A stretch of 44,953 bases of DNA from CAADGL01 sp964643885 (GTDB lineage: Bacteria > Planctomycetota > Phycisphaerae > UBA1845 > Fen-1342): NCBI GenBank assembly GCA_964643885.1, contig CAZXUI010000031.1, positions 1-44,953 of the forward strand. Reading direction: 5' to 3'. Positions 15,727 through 24,263 of this stretch are shown piece by piece. A model generated the notes under the pieces. The model ran no database searches. It saw nothing but the letters and a program-made list of their open reading frames with translations, and was not told the origin of the DNA. A program made the translations under genes and the position numbers. Every line of letters starts with the position of its first letter. Position 1 is the stretch's first letter.

Positions 15727-16773
15727 ATGTCGAAGAGGAAGTTGTGTGGCGTAGCTGGCGTGGCGAGCGTACTCACGGGGAGTTTTCTCCTGCTTCCTGC
15801 GCCGAGGGGAGATGCCATGTTGCGGAGCGATGGGACAGTATGGGGCGGCACGGACATTGGCGTTCGAATTCCCCTTCCACTATCGCTTGACTCGTCGAGG
15901 ATTGTCGATCGCCCAAGATACTCCCCGTCTGGTCGTTACTTGGCGATCAGGTTGGACGCTGGTCGTCCCGTGCTCCTGGATCTGGTCTCCGGCGCAGTTG
16001 TGGATATCTATGATCGCGTGGCTGTCGATCGTCCAAACATGCAGTGTGCCCAGGCCGAGTGGCTGAGTGAACAGGAGCTTTGGGTACTGGAACTGTCCGC
16101 GTCGACAGAACAGATTATTCAATCTGAGGTACAACACCCACTGCAACACGGCGGTTGGCGCTACCGAGTTATCGATTGGGGCTCTGGCGCTGTTCTGCAC
16201 GAGCAGTATCTGGGGAACGATCCCGAGTTCGCTTTCGTGAAGGCGGAAGTTGGCGGGGCGTGGGTCGTTCGGAACCTTCGAGAGTCGGATTACAAACGTC
16301 GGTTTTGGATGTTTCACGGGCCGTCGTCGTTCGACTGCGTGCTGTTCGAGTGCACGGACCAGGAAAGCCTTCGCTTCGATCCGATCCATAGCTGGATCCC
16401 GAAGCTGCTTGTGCCGTTGGATTCGAATCCGGGTGCGGTCGAAATCGATATTGAATTCGTGAATTACCAAACTGGTCAGATCATTCGTGTTGATCATGTG
16501 CCGCCCCTTCCAGCGTGGGGACCTCAGATTGCACCCGACGGAGCCTTCATCGTGACCTCAACCTATCATGAGGTTGACCGCCGGTGGATGCCAATTGTTA
16601 TTGAAGCCGAGACCGGCGCCCGCTACGAGCTAAGCGAGCGCGAGTCCTGGATACCGGTTGCAGCGTCGGAGAGTCGGCGCGTGATGCTTGTCGCGCTTAT
16701 CAACGTTGCGTCGGATGGCTCCACCTCAACCGACTGGGCAGAAATCTCCTTCGATGATCTTATCATACCGTAG
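15727..16773 (+). CDS. Secreted beta-propeller-like protein, unknown function
   Basis: A 348-residue protein with AAGGAG 7 bases before the ATG. Residues 1-30 form a signal peptide (lysine/arginine start, hydrophobic VAGVASVLTGSFLLLP, possible cleavage after GDA). The rest shows PD40/WD40-like strands such as RPRYSPSGRYLAIRL, VLLDLVSGAVVDIYD and WGPQIAPDGAFIVTS, consistent with a propeller. No catalytic motif is seen. It lies 33 bases after the repeat-protein gene and shares that gene's lower GC content. It may bind or display the exported repeat protein (inference). Confidence 0.7.
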   Translation: MSKRKLCGVAGVASVLTGSFLLLPAPRGDAMLRSDGTVWGGTDIGVRIPLPLSLDSSRIVDRPRYSPSGRYLAIRLDAGRPVLLDLVSGAVVDIYDRVAVDRPNMQCAQAEWLSEQELWVLELSASTEQIIQSEVQHPLQHGGWRYRVIDWGSGAVLHEQYLGNDPEFAFVKAEVGGAWVVRNLRESDYKRRFWMFHGPSSFDCVLFECTDQESLRFDPIHSWIPKLLVPLDSNPGAVEIDIEFVNYQTGQIIRVDHVPPLPAWGPQIAPDGAFIVTSTYHEVDRRWMPIVIEAETGARYELSERESWIPVAASESRRVMLVALINVASDGSTSTDWAEISFDDLIIP

Positions 16774-16809
16774 TTCTCAGAGTGCCCGGTGACCCGATCG
16801 GAGTGCGAA

Positions 16810-18123
16810 ATGCCAGTCGACGAAGTCATTCGACTTGACCATTCCACCGCTTACGGTTGGTTGACTTGGGTTGATGGATCGCCGCCAAGAGTTACAGTAT
16901 CTGATACTCAGCAGTCCCGCGCGGACCGCATAGAGTTGGATATCAGCGCTGATCGCACCAATGCCGGAGGAGCATTCGCCGCGAACCGGCGTGTGCGCGT
17001 CACCTTGCTCGATGCTCCTTCGCGTTGGCCGGCTCCGGAAGATCTCTTAGCGTCAGTGGCCCGGCCTGGCACAGAGTTCGTAGAGGTTGATTTTTCGCTT
17101 CGCTGCGCCCCGTCTGATTGGTTTTTCATCCGGTCGTGGATTACATCGATAGAGAAATTGCTTCACAGAACGTTCGCAATGCTAAGACTATCGTACGTAA
17201 TTCGTCTCACAGCGGATACTGAGTTTCCGCGGTCTGTAGCCGACTTATTGACTGATAGATTGCCAGCTGTGGAGATTCGGATCTGGGATCCTGGCGAGAT
17301 GGAATCGGAGTCGTCATTGTTGGTTGACCGTGCAGCCGACCTCGCGAATCGCGGGTTCCGCGTCCGTCCTGCCGTGTCGCTGAGCAGTTCTAATCAGCGG
17401 AGATGGGGATACTGGGGCTCGATGTGGCGCATTGCCTGCCACAGCGACGGCGTAGGCTTTGTGCGACCACGTGTCGCGGGCGCATACTCTGCGCCATCGA
17501 GTGAGGCGATAGCAGAGTTCCTCTGCGACGCGTATGACAGCAAGGAATTTGACATCCGGAGTTCGTATCCATTTTCGATACTGGTAACTTGCTTACGCGA
17601 TGGTGTGATGTCTGTCCCGCGCTGCGGCTCATTGACGAGAATGGCGATCGACTGCCATGGGCGGCGCTATGCCTGTCGACATCGTTCACCGCCATCGTAT
17701 CGATTCAACGGCATTCGTGGCTGCGGTTACACATCGCCCCTGTGTTCATTGTTCTGTGAGGTGTGTCCCGGCTTGCGCTCGATAATGTGCGCCGAAGCAA
17801 TCTCCGGGTGGCAGATGTTGTTTTGTCCTGCCATCAGCCATTTGGTAACTCGAATGGCGAGCGATATTGCACGGGCGGCGCGTTACGAGCGGTTCCTAGC
17901 ATCTGTCCCGCCAAATACACGGTTTCGTGCGGTTGCTCGAAGCGGACAGGTCATAGTCTGGATGGACACAGTAGTTACCGATCACAGGAATCGATTTGAG
18001 GGAGGTCAGCGTGGGGACAACGAACACGATCTCTCGTGGGTCAGGGCTCGCCCTGCCGGTGCTGCCGACGGCGCCTCAAACGGCGCGGCCGGACAGGCAG
18101 AGCCGCCCGCCATCGGCGGCTGA
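16810..18123 (+). CDS. SPASM-like protein lacking the radical-SAM cysteine motif
   Basis: A 437-residue protein. The C-terminal third carries a SPASM-like cysteine pattern: C272, then G284 with G-x4-C289 (DCHGRRYAC), followed by C305, C312, C316, C319, C327 and C339. The preceding alpha/beta region (VRPAVSLSSS, GVGFVRPRVAG, then a helix before the SPASM segment) is laid out like a radical SAM barrel, but there is no CxxxCxxC and no GGE motif. It therefore looks like a degenerate radical SAM partner rather than an active enzyme. I chose ATG 16810 with GGAG upstream over GTG 16789. The last 37 residues overlap the next gene in another frame and look non-conserved. The family is not recognised by name. 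Confidence 0.6.
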   Translation: MPVDEVIRLDHSTAYGWLTWVDGSPPRVTVSDTQQSRADRIELDISADRTNAGGAFAANRRVRVTLLDAPSRWPAPEDLLASVARPGTEFVEVDFSLRCAPSDWFFIRSWITSIEKLLHRTFAMLRLSYVIRLTADTEFPRSVADLLTDRLPAVEIRIWDPGEMESESSLLVDRAADLANRGFRVRPAVSLSSSNQRRWGYWGSMWRIACHSDGVGFVRPRVAGAYSAPSSEAIAEFLCDAYDSKEFDIRSSYPFSILVTCLRDGVMSVPRCGSLTRMAIDCHGRRYACRHRSPPSYRFNGIRGCGYTSPLCSLFCEVCPGLRSIMCAEAISGWQMLFCPAISHLVTRMASDIARAARYERFLASVPPNTRFRAVARSGQVIVWMDTVVTDHRNRFEGGQRGDNEHDLSWVRARPAGAADGASNGAAGQAEPPAIGG

Positions 18124-19360
18124 CCATAAGCTGAGCCACTGGTCGAAGCGGCGGACGTTCCACCCGGGGTCGCTGCCGCAGCACATGGCCGTTACGGTCC
18201 TGGATCTGGATACGACCAAGAACTGCAACCTTCGCTGTGGCTACTGCTTCAAGAGCGAGCACGTGTACCCGGGCGCGTCGCGGATGAACCTGGACACGGC
18301 CGTCGCCGCGATCGACTGGCTGATTGCAGCGTCGTACAGCGCGTCGGAACTCTGGGTGAACCTGTTCGGCGGCGAGCCGCTGCTGCAATTCCCACTGATC
18401 AAGCAGATCGTGCCGTATGCCAAGCGACGCGCGGCCGCACACGGCAAGTCCATCCAGTTCGGCTGCACGACGAACCTGACGCTGATCAACGAGGAGATCG
18501 CCTCGTTCTTTCGCCAGTGGGGGATGGGCTGGCATTGCTCGATCGACGGCCCACCGGAAGTACAGGACAAGCAGCGCCCCGGCGTCGGCGGCGCGAAGAG
18601 CTCGGAAAAGGCCGAGCAGGGAATCCGCTACGTCCTGGCAGACCGTCCGGGTGCGATGGCGCGAGCCACGCTGACGCCCCGGTTGGTCAACAGCATGTTC
18701 GACAGTATCCTGTACTTTGAGCGGCAGAGTTTTGTCAGCATGACCTTTGCGCTCGCCGACGAGAACGAGTGGACCGACGATGACCTGCGCGAGTATGACC
18801 GCCAGATGGGCCTGATACGCGAGCACGTTCGCGACAACTGGTATCGCAAGGGAATCGACCGCGAGTTCGGTGCGTTCGATTACATCGTCAGAGCGCAGAT
18901 TTCGGGCGAGCAGGCGCAGCAGCAGTGCGGCGTCGGACGCGGGATGGTGCTGATTGACGAGCACGGGGACATCTGGCCGTGTCACCGCATGGACGGAGCC
19001 GACCTGGATTCCGGCGGCCGGGGCGCGTGGCGCTTTGGCAACATCTTCGAGGACGGCTTCAACCACCTGATGCACCAGGCGTTTCTCGACAAGGATCGCT
19101 GGGCGGCTTACAAGCCCGGCTGCTCGCTCTGCCCGATGCAGAAGATCTGTGCGGGCGGCTGCGCCGCGGCGAACCTGGTGCATACCAACAGCCTGTACTA
19201 CCAGGATTACACGAGCTGCGAAGCTGCCCGGATCGCCTACAAGCACGCCGTGCTGCTGCACGACGAGCTGGTGGCAGAGCAGAATCCGCTGTTCATGAAG
19301 AAGTTCTACAGCGGGACGTATTCGCCGCTCGATTCGTTCAGCACGCCGGCGGGCGAGTAG
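18011..19360 (+). CDS. Radical SAM/SPASM peptide maturase
   Basis: A 449-residue radical SAM enzyme. The [4Fe-4S]-SAM motif is CNLRCGYC (C72, C76, C79), followed by NLFGGEPLLQ, the GGE motif for SAM binding. The C-terminal SPASM domain matches the consensus: C-x12-G-x4-C (CGVGRG to IWPC), then CSLCPMQKICAGGC (Cx2Cx5Cx3C) and a final TSC, so two auxiliary clusters are expected. Relatives are sulfatase-maturing enzymes and RiPP-modifying enzymes. No sulfatase is nearby, and the Cys-rich Asn-Xaa-Cys protein two kb upstream is the likely substrate. The GTG at 18011 has GGGAGGTC upstream and is preferred over TTG 17996. It overlaps the preceding gene by 113 bases and is more GC-rich than its partners. 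Confidence 0.88.
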   Translation: MGTTNTISRGSGLALPVLPTAPQTARPDRQSRPPSAADHKLSHWSKRRTFHPGSLPQHMAVTVLDLDTTKNCNLRCGYCFKSEHVYPGASRMNLDTAVAAIDWLIAASYSASELWVNLFGGEPLLQFPLIKQIVPYAKRRAAAHGKSIQFGCTTNLTLINEEIASFFRQWGMGWHCSIDGPPEVQDKQRPGVGGAKSSEKAEQGIRYVLADRPGAMARATLTPRLVNSMFDSILYFERQSFVSMTFALADENEWTDDDLREYDRQMGLIREHVRDNWYRKGIDREFGAFDYIVRAQISGEQAQQQCGVGRGMVLIDEHGDIWPCHRMDGADLDSGGRGAWRFGNIFEDGFNHLMHQAFLDKDRWAAYKPGCSLCPMQKICAGGCAAANLVHTNSLYYQDYTSCEAARIAYKHAVLLHDELVAEQNPLFMKKFYSGTYSPLDSFSTPAGE

Positions 19361-19566
19361 CCCTGCACTGGCACGGCAGGCGGGGCCATCCAGAGCGAAA
19401 CCGCACAGCAGCCCCGGCGAGTGACCTGCGACTGACCCGGCCGGCGGCTGGCGCCGCATCTCTTCGCATCCCGGCCGCGGTTGCCGAAGGGCCGCCGCGT
19501 GCGTTATCCTGCCTCTGCGTTCAGTTCAGATCTTCGCTGGACACCTGCAGAGCGGGACAGGACGGG

Positions 19567-20430
19567 ATGGACCTTCGCACGAATATCAAGACCGTGGCCG
19601 TGATCGGTGCCGGCACGATGGGCTCGGGGATCGCCCAGACCTTCGCCCAGGGCGGCCGGCGGGTGCTGATGCACGACGCGCTGGCCGGAGCGGTGGAGCG
19701 GGGGCTGGCGGGGATCGAAAAGTCGCTCGATAAGCTCGTCAGCAAGGGCAAGCTGGCGGCCGATGCGGCTGGCGCGACCCGCAAGAACCTCGTGGCGGCG
19801 AGCCTGAGCGAGTGTGCCGGGGCGGACCTGATCGTCGAGGCGATCTTCGAGGACCCGAAGACGAAGAGGGAGCTGTGGGCGGGTCTGAACCGCTCGGCCG
19901 CGGCGGACGTGATCTTCGCGAGCAACACGAGCAGCATCTCGATCAGCGAGCTGGGGGCGGCCAGCGGCCGGCCGGCGCAGTTCATCGGCATGCACTTTTT
20001 CAATCCGGTCCCGCTGATGAGCCTGGTGGAGATCGTGGTGGGGCTTCAGACGGGCGAGCCGGTGGTCGAGGCGATCAGCGGGCTTTCCCGGGAGCTGGGC
20101 AAGACGCCGCTGCGGGTGAAGGATCATCCGGGTTTCGTGAGCAACCGGGTGCTGATGCCGCTGATCAACGAGGCGATTCAGTGCTGCGCGGACGGGGTGG
20201 CGGACGCGGCGACGATCGACGAGGTGATGAAGCTGGGCTGCGCGCACACGATGGGTCCGCTGGCGACGGCGGACCTGATCGGGCTGGATGTGTGCCTGGC
20301 GATCATGGAAGTGCTGCATCGCGACCTGGGGCAGGATCGGTATGCCCCCGCGCCGCTGCTGAGGACGATGGTTCGGGCCGGGATGCTCGGCCGCAAGAGC
20401 GGAAAGGGGTTCTACAGCTATGAGCGCTGA
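19567..20430 (+). CDS. hbd: 3-hydroxyacyl-CoA (3-hydroxybutyryl-CoA) dehydrogenase
   Basis: A 287-residue NAD(P)-dependent enzyme that oxidises 3-hydroxyacyl-CoA or, in reverse, reduces acetoacetyl-CoA. The Rossmann motif is VAVIGAGTMGSGIAQ near the N-terminus. The conserved catalytic segments are SNTSSISI, GMHFFNPVPLM (with the catalytic His) and KDHPGFVSNRVLMPLINEA, and the protein ends GRKSGKGFYSYE, as in the short stand-alone Hbd family. The start is ATG 19567, just after GGACGG. Its end overlaps the enoyl-CoA hydratase gene by 11 bases, so the two consecutive beta-oxidation steps are coupled. Confidence 0.93.
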   Translation: MDLRTNIKTVAVIGAGTMGSGIAQTFAQGGRRVLMHDALAGAVERGLAGIEKSLDKLVSKGKLAADAAGATRKNLVAASLSECAGADLIVEAIFEDPKTKRELWAGLNRSAAADVIFASNTSSISISELGAASGRPAQFIGMHFFNPVPLMSLVEIVVGLQTGEPVVEAISGLSRELGKTPLRVKDHPGFVSNRVLMPLINEAIQCCADGVADAATIDEVMKLGCAHTMGPLATADLIGLDVCLAIMEVLHRDLGQDRYAPAPLLRTMVRAGMLGRKSGKGFYSYER

Positions 20431-21199
20431 GACGAAGGCCACGACGCGGATCGAGCTGGAGAAGAGCGGGTCGGTGGCGACGATTCGCTTCGTCTCTGAG
20501 AAGGGGCCGGCGATTCTGTGCTCGGCGGCGCTGGGGGAGCTGACGACGCAGCTCGAACGGCTGAAGGATTGCAGCGAGACGCGCTTCGTCGTGTTTCGCA
20601 GCACGGGCAAGGTGTTCATCGCCGGTGCGGACATCTCCGAGATGGCCAGCATGAACGAGGATCAGGGCTACGCGCTGAGCCAGCACGGTCAGCGGGTGTT
20701 CAATGCGATCGAGTTTCTGCCGCAGATCACGTTCGCCGCGCTCAACGGGCATACGCTCGGCGGCGGCTGCGAGCTGGCCATGGCGTGCAGCTTCCGGATC
20801 ATGGTGGCGGGGGCGAAGATCGGCCAGCCGGAGGTCAAGCTGGGGCTGATACCGGGCTGGGGCGGGACGATGCGGCTGCGGACGCTGGTGCCGCTGGGGT
20901 GGGCGCTGCGGATGCTCTATTCGGGCGAGCCGATCAGCGCGGAGCAGGCGGCGGCGATCGGGCTGGTCGACGAGGTCGTGCCGGGCGAGGCGGATCTGGA
21001 CGCGGCCCTGGAGCGCTGGTTCAAGCTGTTTCAGTCGGCCGCGCCGCATGCGATCGCGCGGGTCAAACGGGCATTGCTGAACGATGACGAGGCGCGGCAG
21101 TTCAGCCTGTGCTTCAGTTGCTCGGATGCGCACGAGGGGATGCGGGCCTTTTTGGAGAAGCGGGCGCCGAGCTGGACGGGGTGCGCGGGGAAGACGTAG
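20420..21199 (+). CDS. Enoyl-CoA hydratase/isomerase family protein
   Basis: A 259-residue crotonase-fold protein that should hydrate 2-enoyl-CoA to 3-hydroxyacyl-CoA, the reaction before Hbd. Visible family features are the oxyanion-hole segments FIAGADISEM and LNGHTLGGGCELAMACSFR, then GQPEVKLGLIPGWGGTMRL. The Glu in GQPEVKLG lies at one catalytic position; the usual second Glu in GGGCELA is also present. The C-terminal end (EGMRAFLEKRAP) is typical. It belongs with hbd and, functionally, with the acyl-CoA dehydrogenases at 11935-14314. Confidence 0.92.
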   Translation: MSAETKATTRIELEKSGSVATIRFVSEKGPAILCSAALGELTTQLERLKDCSETRFVVFRSTGKVFIAGADISEMASMNEDQGYALSQHGQRVFNAIEFLPQITFAALNGHTLGGGCELAMACSFRIMVAGAKIGQPEVKLGLIPGWGGTMRLRTLVPLGWALRMLYSGEPISAEQAAAIGLVDEVVPGEADLDAALERWFKLFQSAAPHAIARVKRALLNDDEARQFSLCFSCSDAHEGMRAFLEKRAPSWTGCAGKT

Positions 21200-21309
21200 A
21201 GGGAGTTCAGAGTTAAGAGTTAAGAGTAGCGAGTGTCGCGGCTCGGTCAGATGGGCGGTCGCGGCCCGGTGCAGACAGCCGGTGGCGGCTCGAAGCCGAT
21301 TGTCAGCGG

Positions 21310-23049
21310 CTAGCGGCTGCTGGGCCCGTAATTGAAATTCACATGCCGCACGCCGTGGCAGGTCAGCGTGCAGGTGCCCGCCCGCTGGCCGAGGTCCACG
21401 AACAATCGCTCCCCCTGCACGATCGACACGTCGAAATTGATCAGGTGCGAATGCTGCGAGCGGCTGCCGTCGACGCCGTGGGCCGTGTGGCACGAGCTGC
21501 ACGGCGTGTGGCCGCGGACGACGTGCTCGCGGTGGAAGGGAAAGCTCTCGTTGTTCAGGATCGAGTTGCGGTCGTGGCAGCGGTAGCACAGGGCATAGGC
21601 CTGCGGCGTCTCGGTCGTGAAGTCGGCCGTCTCGTAGCGGTCCAGCAGCAGGAAATCGTATCGCGAGCCGTGCGGGCCGTTGGCCGAGCTGCCGCCGAGC
21701 TGGCGGGCGTCGGCGTTGTTGTGGCAGTCCTGGCAGCTCAGCGGCGCGCCGAGCCGCTGCTCGGGCACAAGGCTGGGAACGTCGTCGCTGCGCAGCGAGC
21801 CGGCCGCGATCGGGTGGGTCGAGGCGGCCGTGGGCAGGAACTGGCGGCGGATGTTGCCCCAGTCGTCGCGCTGCCGCTGGATGCGATTGGCGATCGGCAC
21901 GGGATTGTCCGCGTGGCAGCGAAAGCAGACCTCGTAATAGAAGGTCGCCCGTTCGACCGGCACGCCGGCCAGCGAGACGCCGGGCACGTGCTCCATCGCG
22001 GGCGGCACGAAGACGGATCGCCGGCCGGCCGCGGGGGCGACGAACGCGAGCGGGTTCTCGCGCACCGCGTGCGGGTTGTGGCAGTCGACGCACTCGACGT
22101 GCGGCCGCATGGTGAGCGGGTTCTCGGCCGGGTCGTGCACCTCGCGCAGGCGATGGGGCTGGTGGCCGCTGCGCTGATTGCTGGCGGAGAGGACGTCACG
22201 GGCGCTCAGGCCGTCGTGGCAGCCGATGCACAGGTCGTAGGAGCGGGCCCGCAGGAGGCGCTCGTTCTGGGTGGCGTTGTGGGCGGCGTGGCAGGTGGCA
22301 CAGGCGTTGTCGCGCAGGGAACGATAGGGGAGCGCCTCGCCGTTGGTGACGTGGATGGGGACATTCGCGCTGCTGAGGGCGTGCGCGCTGGTCCGCCAGC
22401 CGTTCATGTCGTGGCAGGTCACGCACAGAGCGCTCTGCCGGTCGGTGATGCGCAGGAAATCGCCCAGCTCGTTGTTGTGCGGGTCGTGGCAGGCGATGCA
22501 CTCGAGCTCGCCGCGGCGGCCGAGCTGGATCGCATGGCTGACCAGCTCGGGCGGGCGGAGCTGCGGGTCCCGGTTCGAGAGGGCGCGGTCGTAGCGCAGG
22601 CCGATGGGGTGGTCGTCGGAGAGGTCGTTGGTCAGGTTGGACGGTCCGCTGGGCAGCAGCGGGTGATTCATGGGGATCGGGTCGGTGGGCGGGCGGCTGA
22701 GGACGAGGCCGACGGCGATGCTGCCGTCGTGGCAGCTCAGGCACATCTTGCTCGATCCGCCGGGCTGGTCGATGCGGGCGTCGGTGGTGCTGCTGTCGTA
22801 GATGCGGTAGTGCGTGGTGGGTTGATAGCGGTTCCACAGCGGCGTGGCCGGGTCGGTGTTATGCGGCGCGTGGCAGAAGATGCAGACCTCGCTTTCGGTC
22901 AGCGCGCGGACCGGGCCGGGGCCGAAGGCGGAGAGGTCGTGCTTGGAGTTGACGACGCTGTCGTCGGCCGGCGCGGCCGCGGCCAGGGCGGCCGCGAACA
23001 GGGCGACCGCGACCAGGATCGCGAATAGGTGCGTGGTTTGCGGACGCAT
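21310..23049 (-). CDS. Secreted 12-haem c-type cytochrome
   Basis: A 579-residue protein with a signal peptide (residues 1-28, hydrophobic LFAILVAVALFAAALAAAA). It has 11 CXXCH sites (CIFCH, CLSCH, CIACH, CVTCH, CATCH, CIGCH, CVDCH, CFRCH, CQDCH, CYRCH, CSSCH) and one CTLTCH (CX3CH) near the end. The first four haems follow the order CHAPHN, CHDG, HPIG, CHDPHN, CVTCH, the same module as the tetrahaem protein at 26626-27276. The start at 23049 is chosen because the signal peptide begins there; the open frame upstream is antisense noise. It is the last gene of a minus-strand unit after the barrel and the NHL lipoprotein, 179 bases downstream of the latter, and is probably periplasmic or cell-surface. 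Confidence 0.92.
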   Translation of the reverse strand: MRPQTTHLFAILVAVALFAAALAAAAPADDSVVNSKHDLSAFGPGPVRALTESEVCIFCHAPHNTDPATPLWNRYQPTTHYRIYDSSTTDARIDQPGGSSKMCLSCHDGSIAVGLVLSRPPTDPIPMNHPLLPSGPSNLTNDLSDDHPIGLRYDRALSNRDPQLRPPELVSHAIQLGRRGELECIACHDPHNNELGDFLRITDRQSALCVTCHDMNGWRTSAHALSSANVPIHVTNGEALPYRSLRDNACATCHAAHNATQNERLLRARSYDLCIGCHDGLSARDVLSASNQRSGHQPHRLREVHDPAENPLTMRPHVECVDCHNPHAVRENPLAFVAPAAGRRSVFVPPAMEHVPGVSLAGVPVERATFYYEVCFRCHADNPVPIANRIQRQRDDWGNIRRQFLPTAASTHPIAAGSLRSDDVPSLVPEQRLGAPLSCQDCHNNADARQLGGSSANGPHGSRYDFLLLDRYETADFTTETPQAYALCYRCHDRNSILNNESFPFHREHVVRGHTPCSSCHTAHGVDGSRSQHSHLINFDVSIVQGERLFVDLGQRAGTCTLTCHGVRHVNFNYGPSSR

Positions 23050-23131
23050 TCCCGAGCGGGTTTCGGGCGCGACGCATGCGCTGCTCGAGGGGCGCGGCCA
23101 GCTCCGTAACGGGCGCGGCGCGCAGGGGCCC

Positions 23132-23181
23132 GTACGGGCGGGACGCCCGTACCACCCAGAGGCCGCGGGCGAGACGCCCGC
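23132..23181. repeat. Pair of GC-rich hairpin repeats
   Basis: Two neighbouring perfect hairpins: GTACGGGCG-gga-CGCCCGTAC (23132-23152) and GCGGGCG-aga-CGCCCGC (23165-23181). The second recurs with a different loop at 39807-39823, including part of its flank. They lie between two minus-strand genes, the NHL lipoprotein and the 12-haem cytochrome, and could reduce read-through or protect the mRNA end. Confidence 0.7.
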
Positions 23182-23228
23182 ACTCCGCACGTTGCGGTCG
23201 TTTTGGCTGCCCACACCAGGCTGCGTGC

Positions 23229-24263
23229 TCACGACTCCGCCTCCTGCTTGAGATACTGAAAGACCTGGACGCGGCGATTGTAGGTGTCGGCGATCCAGAT
23301 GCGGTCCTGCGCGTCGATCGTGATCCCCGAAGGCAGCCAGAACTCGCCCGGGCCGTTGCCCTCCCGGCCGAAGGCCAGCAGCAGCCGGCCCTGCGGGTCG
23401 AAGATCTGCACATTCTCGAACTGACTGTCGAGCACGTAAAGGTGATTGTCGGAGTCGTAGGCGACATCCCGCGGCAGGGAGAAATCGCCCGCGGCGTCGC
23501 CCTTGCGGCCGAAGACGAGCCGAGGCGTGCCCTCCGGCGAGAGTACCTGGATGCGGAAGTTCATCGAGTCGGCGATGGCGATCGCCTCGTCGCGGGCGGC
23601 CAGACCGGCCGGGTAGTTGAACTCGCCGGCGGCCGAGCCGCGCGTGCCGATGCGCAGCGGGGCCAGCGAATCGCGGCCGAGCAGGATGCAGGCGTGAGCG
23701 CCGGCGTCGACGACCCACAGGCGGCGCGACGGCGCGTGCCAGGCGACGGCGGCGGGGCGGATGAATTCTCCCGCGCCGGTCGATTCGAGGTGGCGGCCGG
23801 CCAGGTCGAACCAGTGCACCGCGGCGGCGCGGCTGTCGGCGACGACCAGGTGCTCGCCGGCGATGGCGACATCCGAAGGCCACAACAGCGGCGAGCCGCC
23901 GGCGTTGCTGATGGCGTCGATTGTGCGGGCCTCGAGATCGAGCACGTGCACGCATTGCATCTGCCCGTCGGCGACGTAGACCCGGGGCCCGTCGACCGCG
24001 ACGGCCGTCGGCGTCGAGAAGGCGCGCTGCGGCGGCGGCCCGGCGATCAGGGCGCGCAGCGGTGACCAGCCGGGCGGGTGAGCGCCGAGCTCGCGCCCGC
24101 CGGTGAGCTGGCCGACGTAGCGGATGCGCGGCGTCTCGGGCGGCCGCGGCCAGACGATGGGCGGGTCGATGGCCGGGAAGACCGGGCCGCGCGGCGCCTG
24201 GCAGCCGCAGAGGGCGGCCAGCGCGAACATCGCAGGCGTGATGAGGCTCGATCGCCGTCTCAT
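23229..24263 (-). CDS. NHL-repeat lipoprotein
   Basis: A 344-residue protein with a lipoprotein signal peptide (MRRRSSLITPAMFALAALCG, cysteine in the lipobox ALC). Six or so NHL units fill the rest, for example FSTPTAVAVDGPRVYVAD, GEFNYPAGLAARDEAIAIAD, GDFSLPRDVAYDSDNHLYVL and GEFWLPSGITIDAQDRIWIAD. It has no haem motif. The ATG at 24263 overlaps the stop of the upstream barrel gene as ATGA, which sets the start and suggests the two proteins act together. NHL propellers usually mediate protein contacts; here it may sit at the outer membrane next to the barrel (inference). Confidence 0.88.
   Translation of the reverse strand: MRRRSSLITPAMFALAALCGCQAPRGPVFPAIDPPIVWPRPPETPRIRYVGQLTGGRELGAHPPGWSPLRALIAGPPPQRAFSTPTAVAVDGPRVYVADGQMQCVHVLDLEARTIDAISNAGGSPLLWPSDVAIAGEHLVVADSRAAAVHWFDLAGRHLESTGAGEFIRPAAVAWHAPSRRLWVVDAGAHACILLGRDSLAPLRIGTRGSAAGEFNYPAGLAARDEAIAIADSMNFRIQVLSPEGTPRLVFGRKGDAAGDFSLPRDVAYDSDNHLYVLDSQFENVQIFDPQGRLLLAFGREGNGPGEFWLPSGITIDAQDRIWIADTYNRRVQVFQYLKQEAES

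Noticed and set aside
18011..19360. Sulfatase-maturing enzyme (anSME).
   Set aside because: The fold and cysteine pattern fit, but there is no sulfatase gene in the window and a Cys-rich repeat protein is in the same cassette, so a peptide maturase is the simpler reading.
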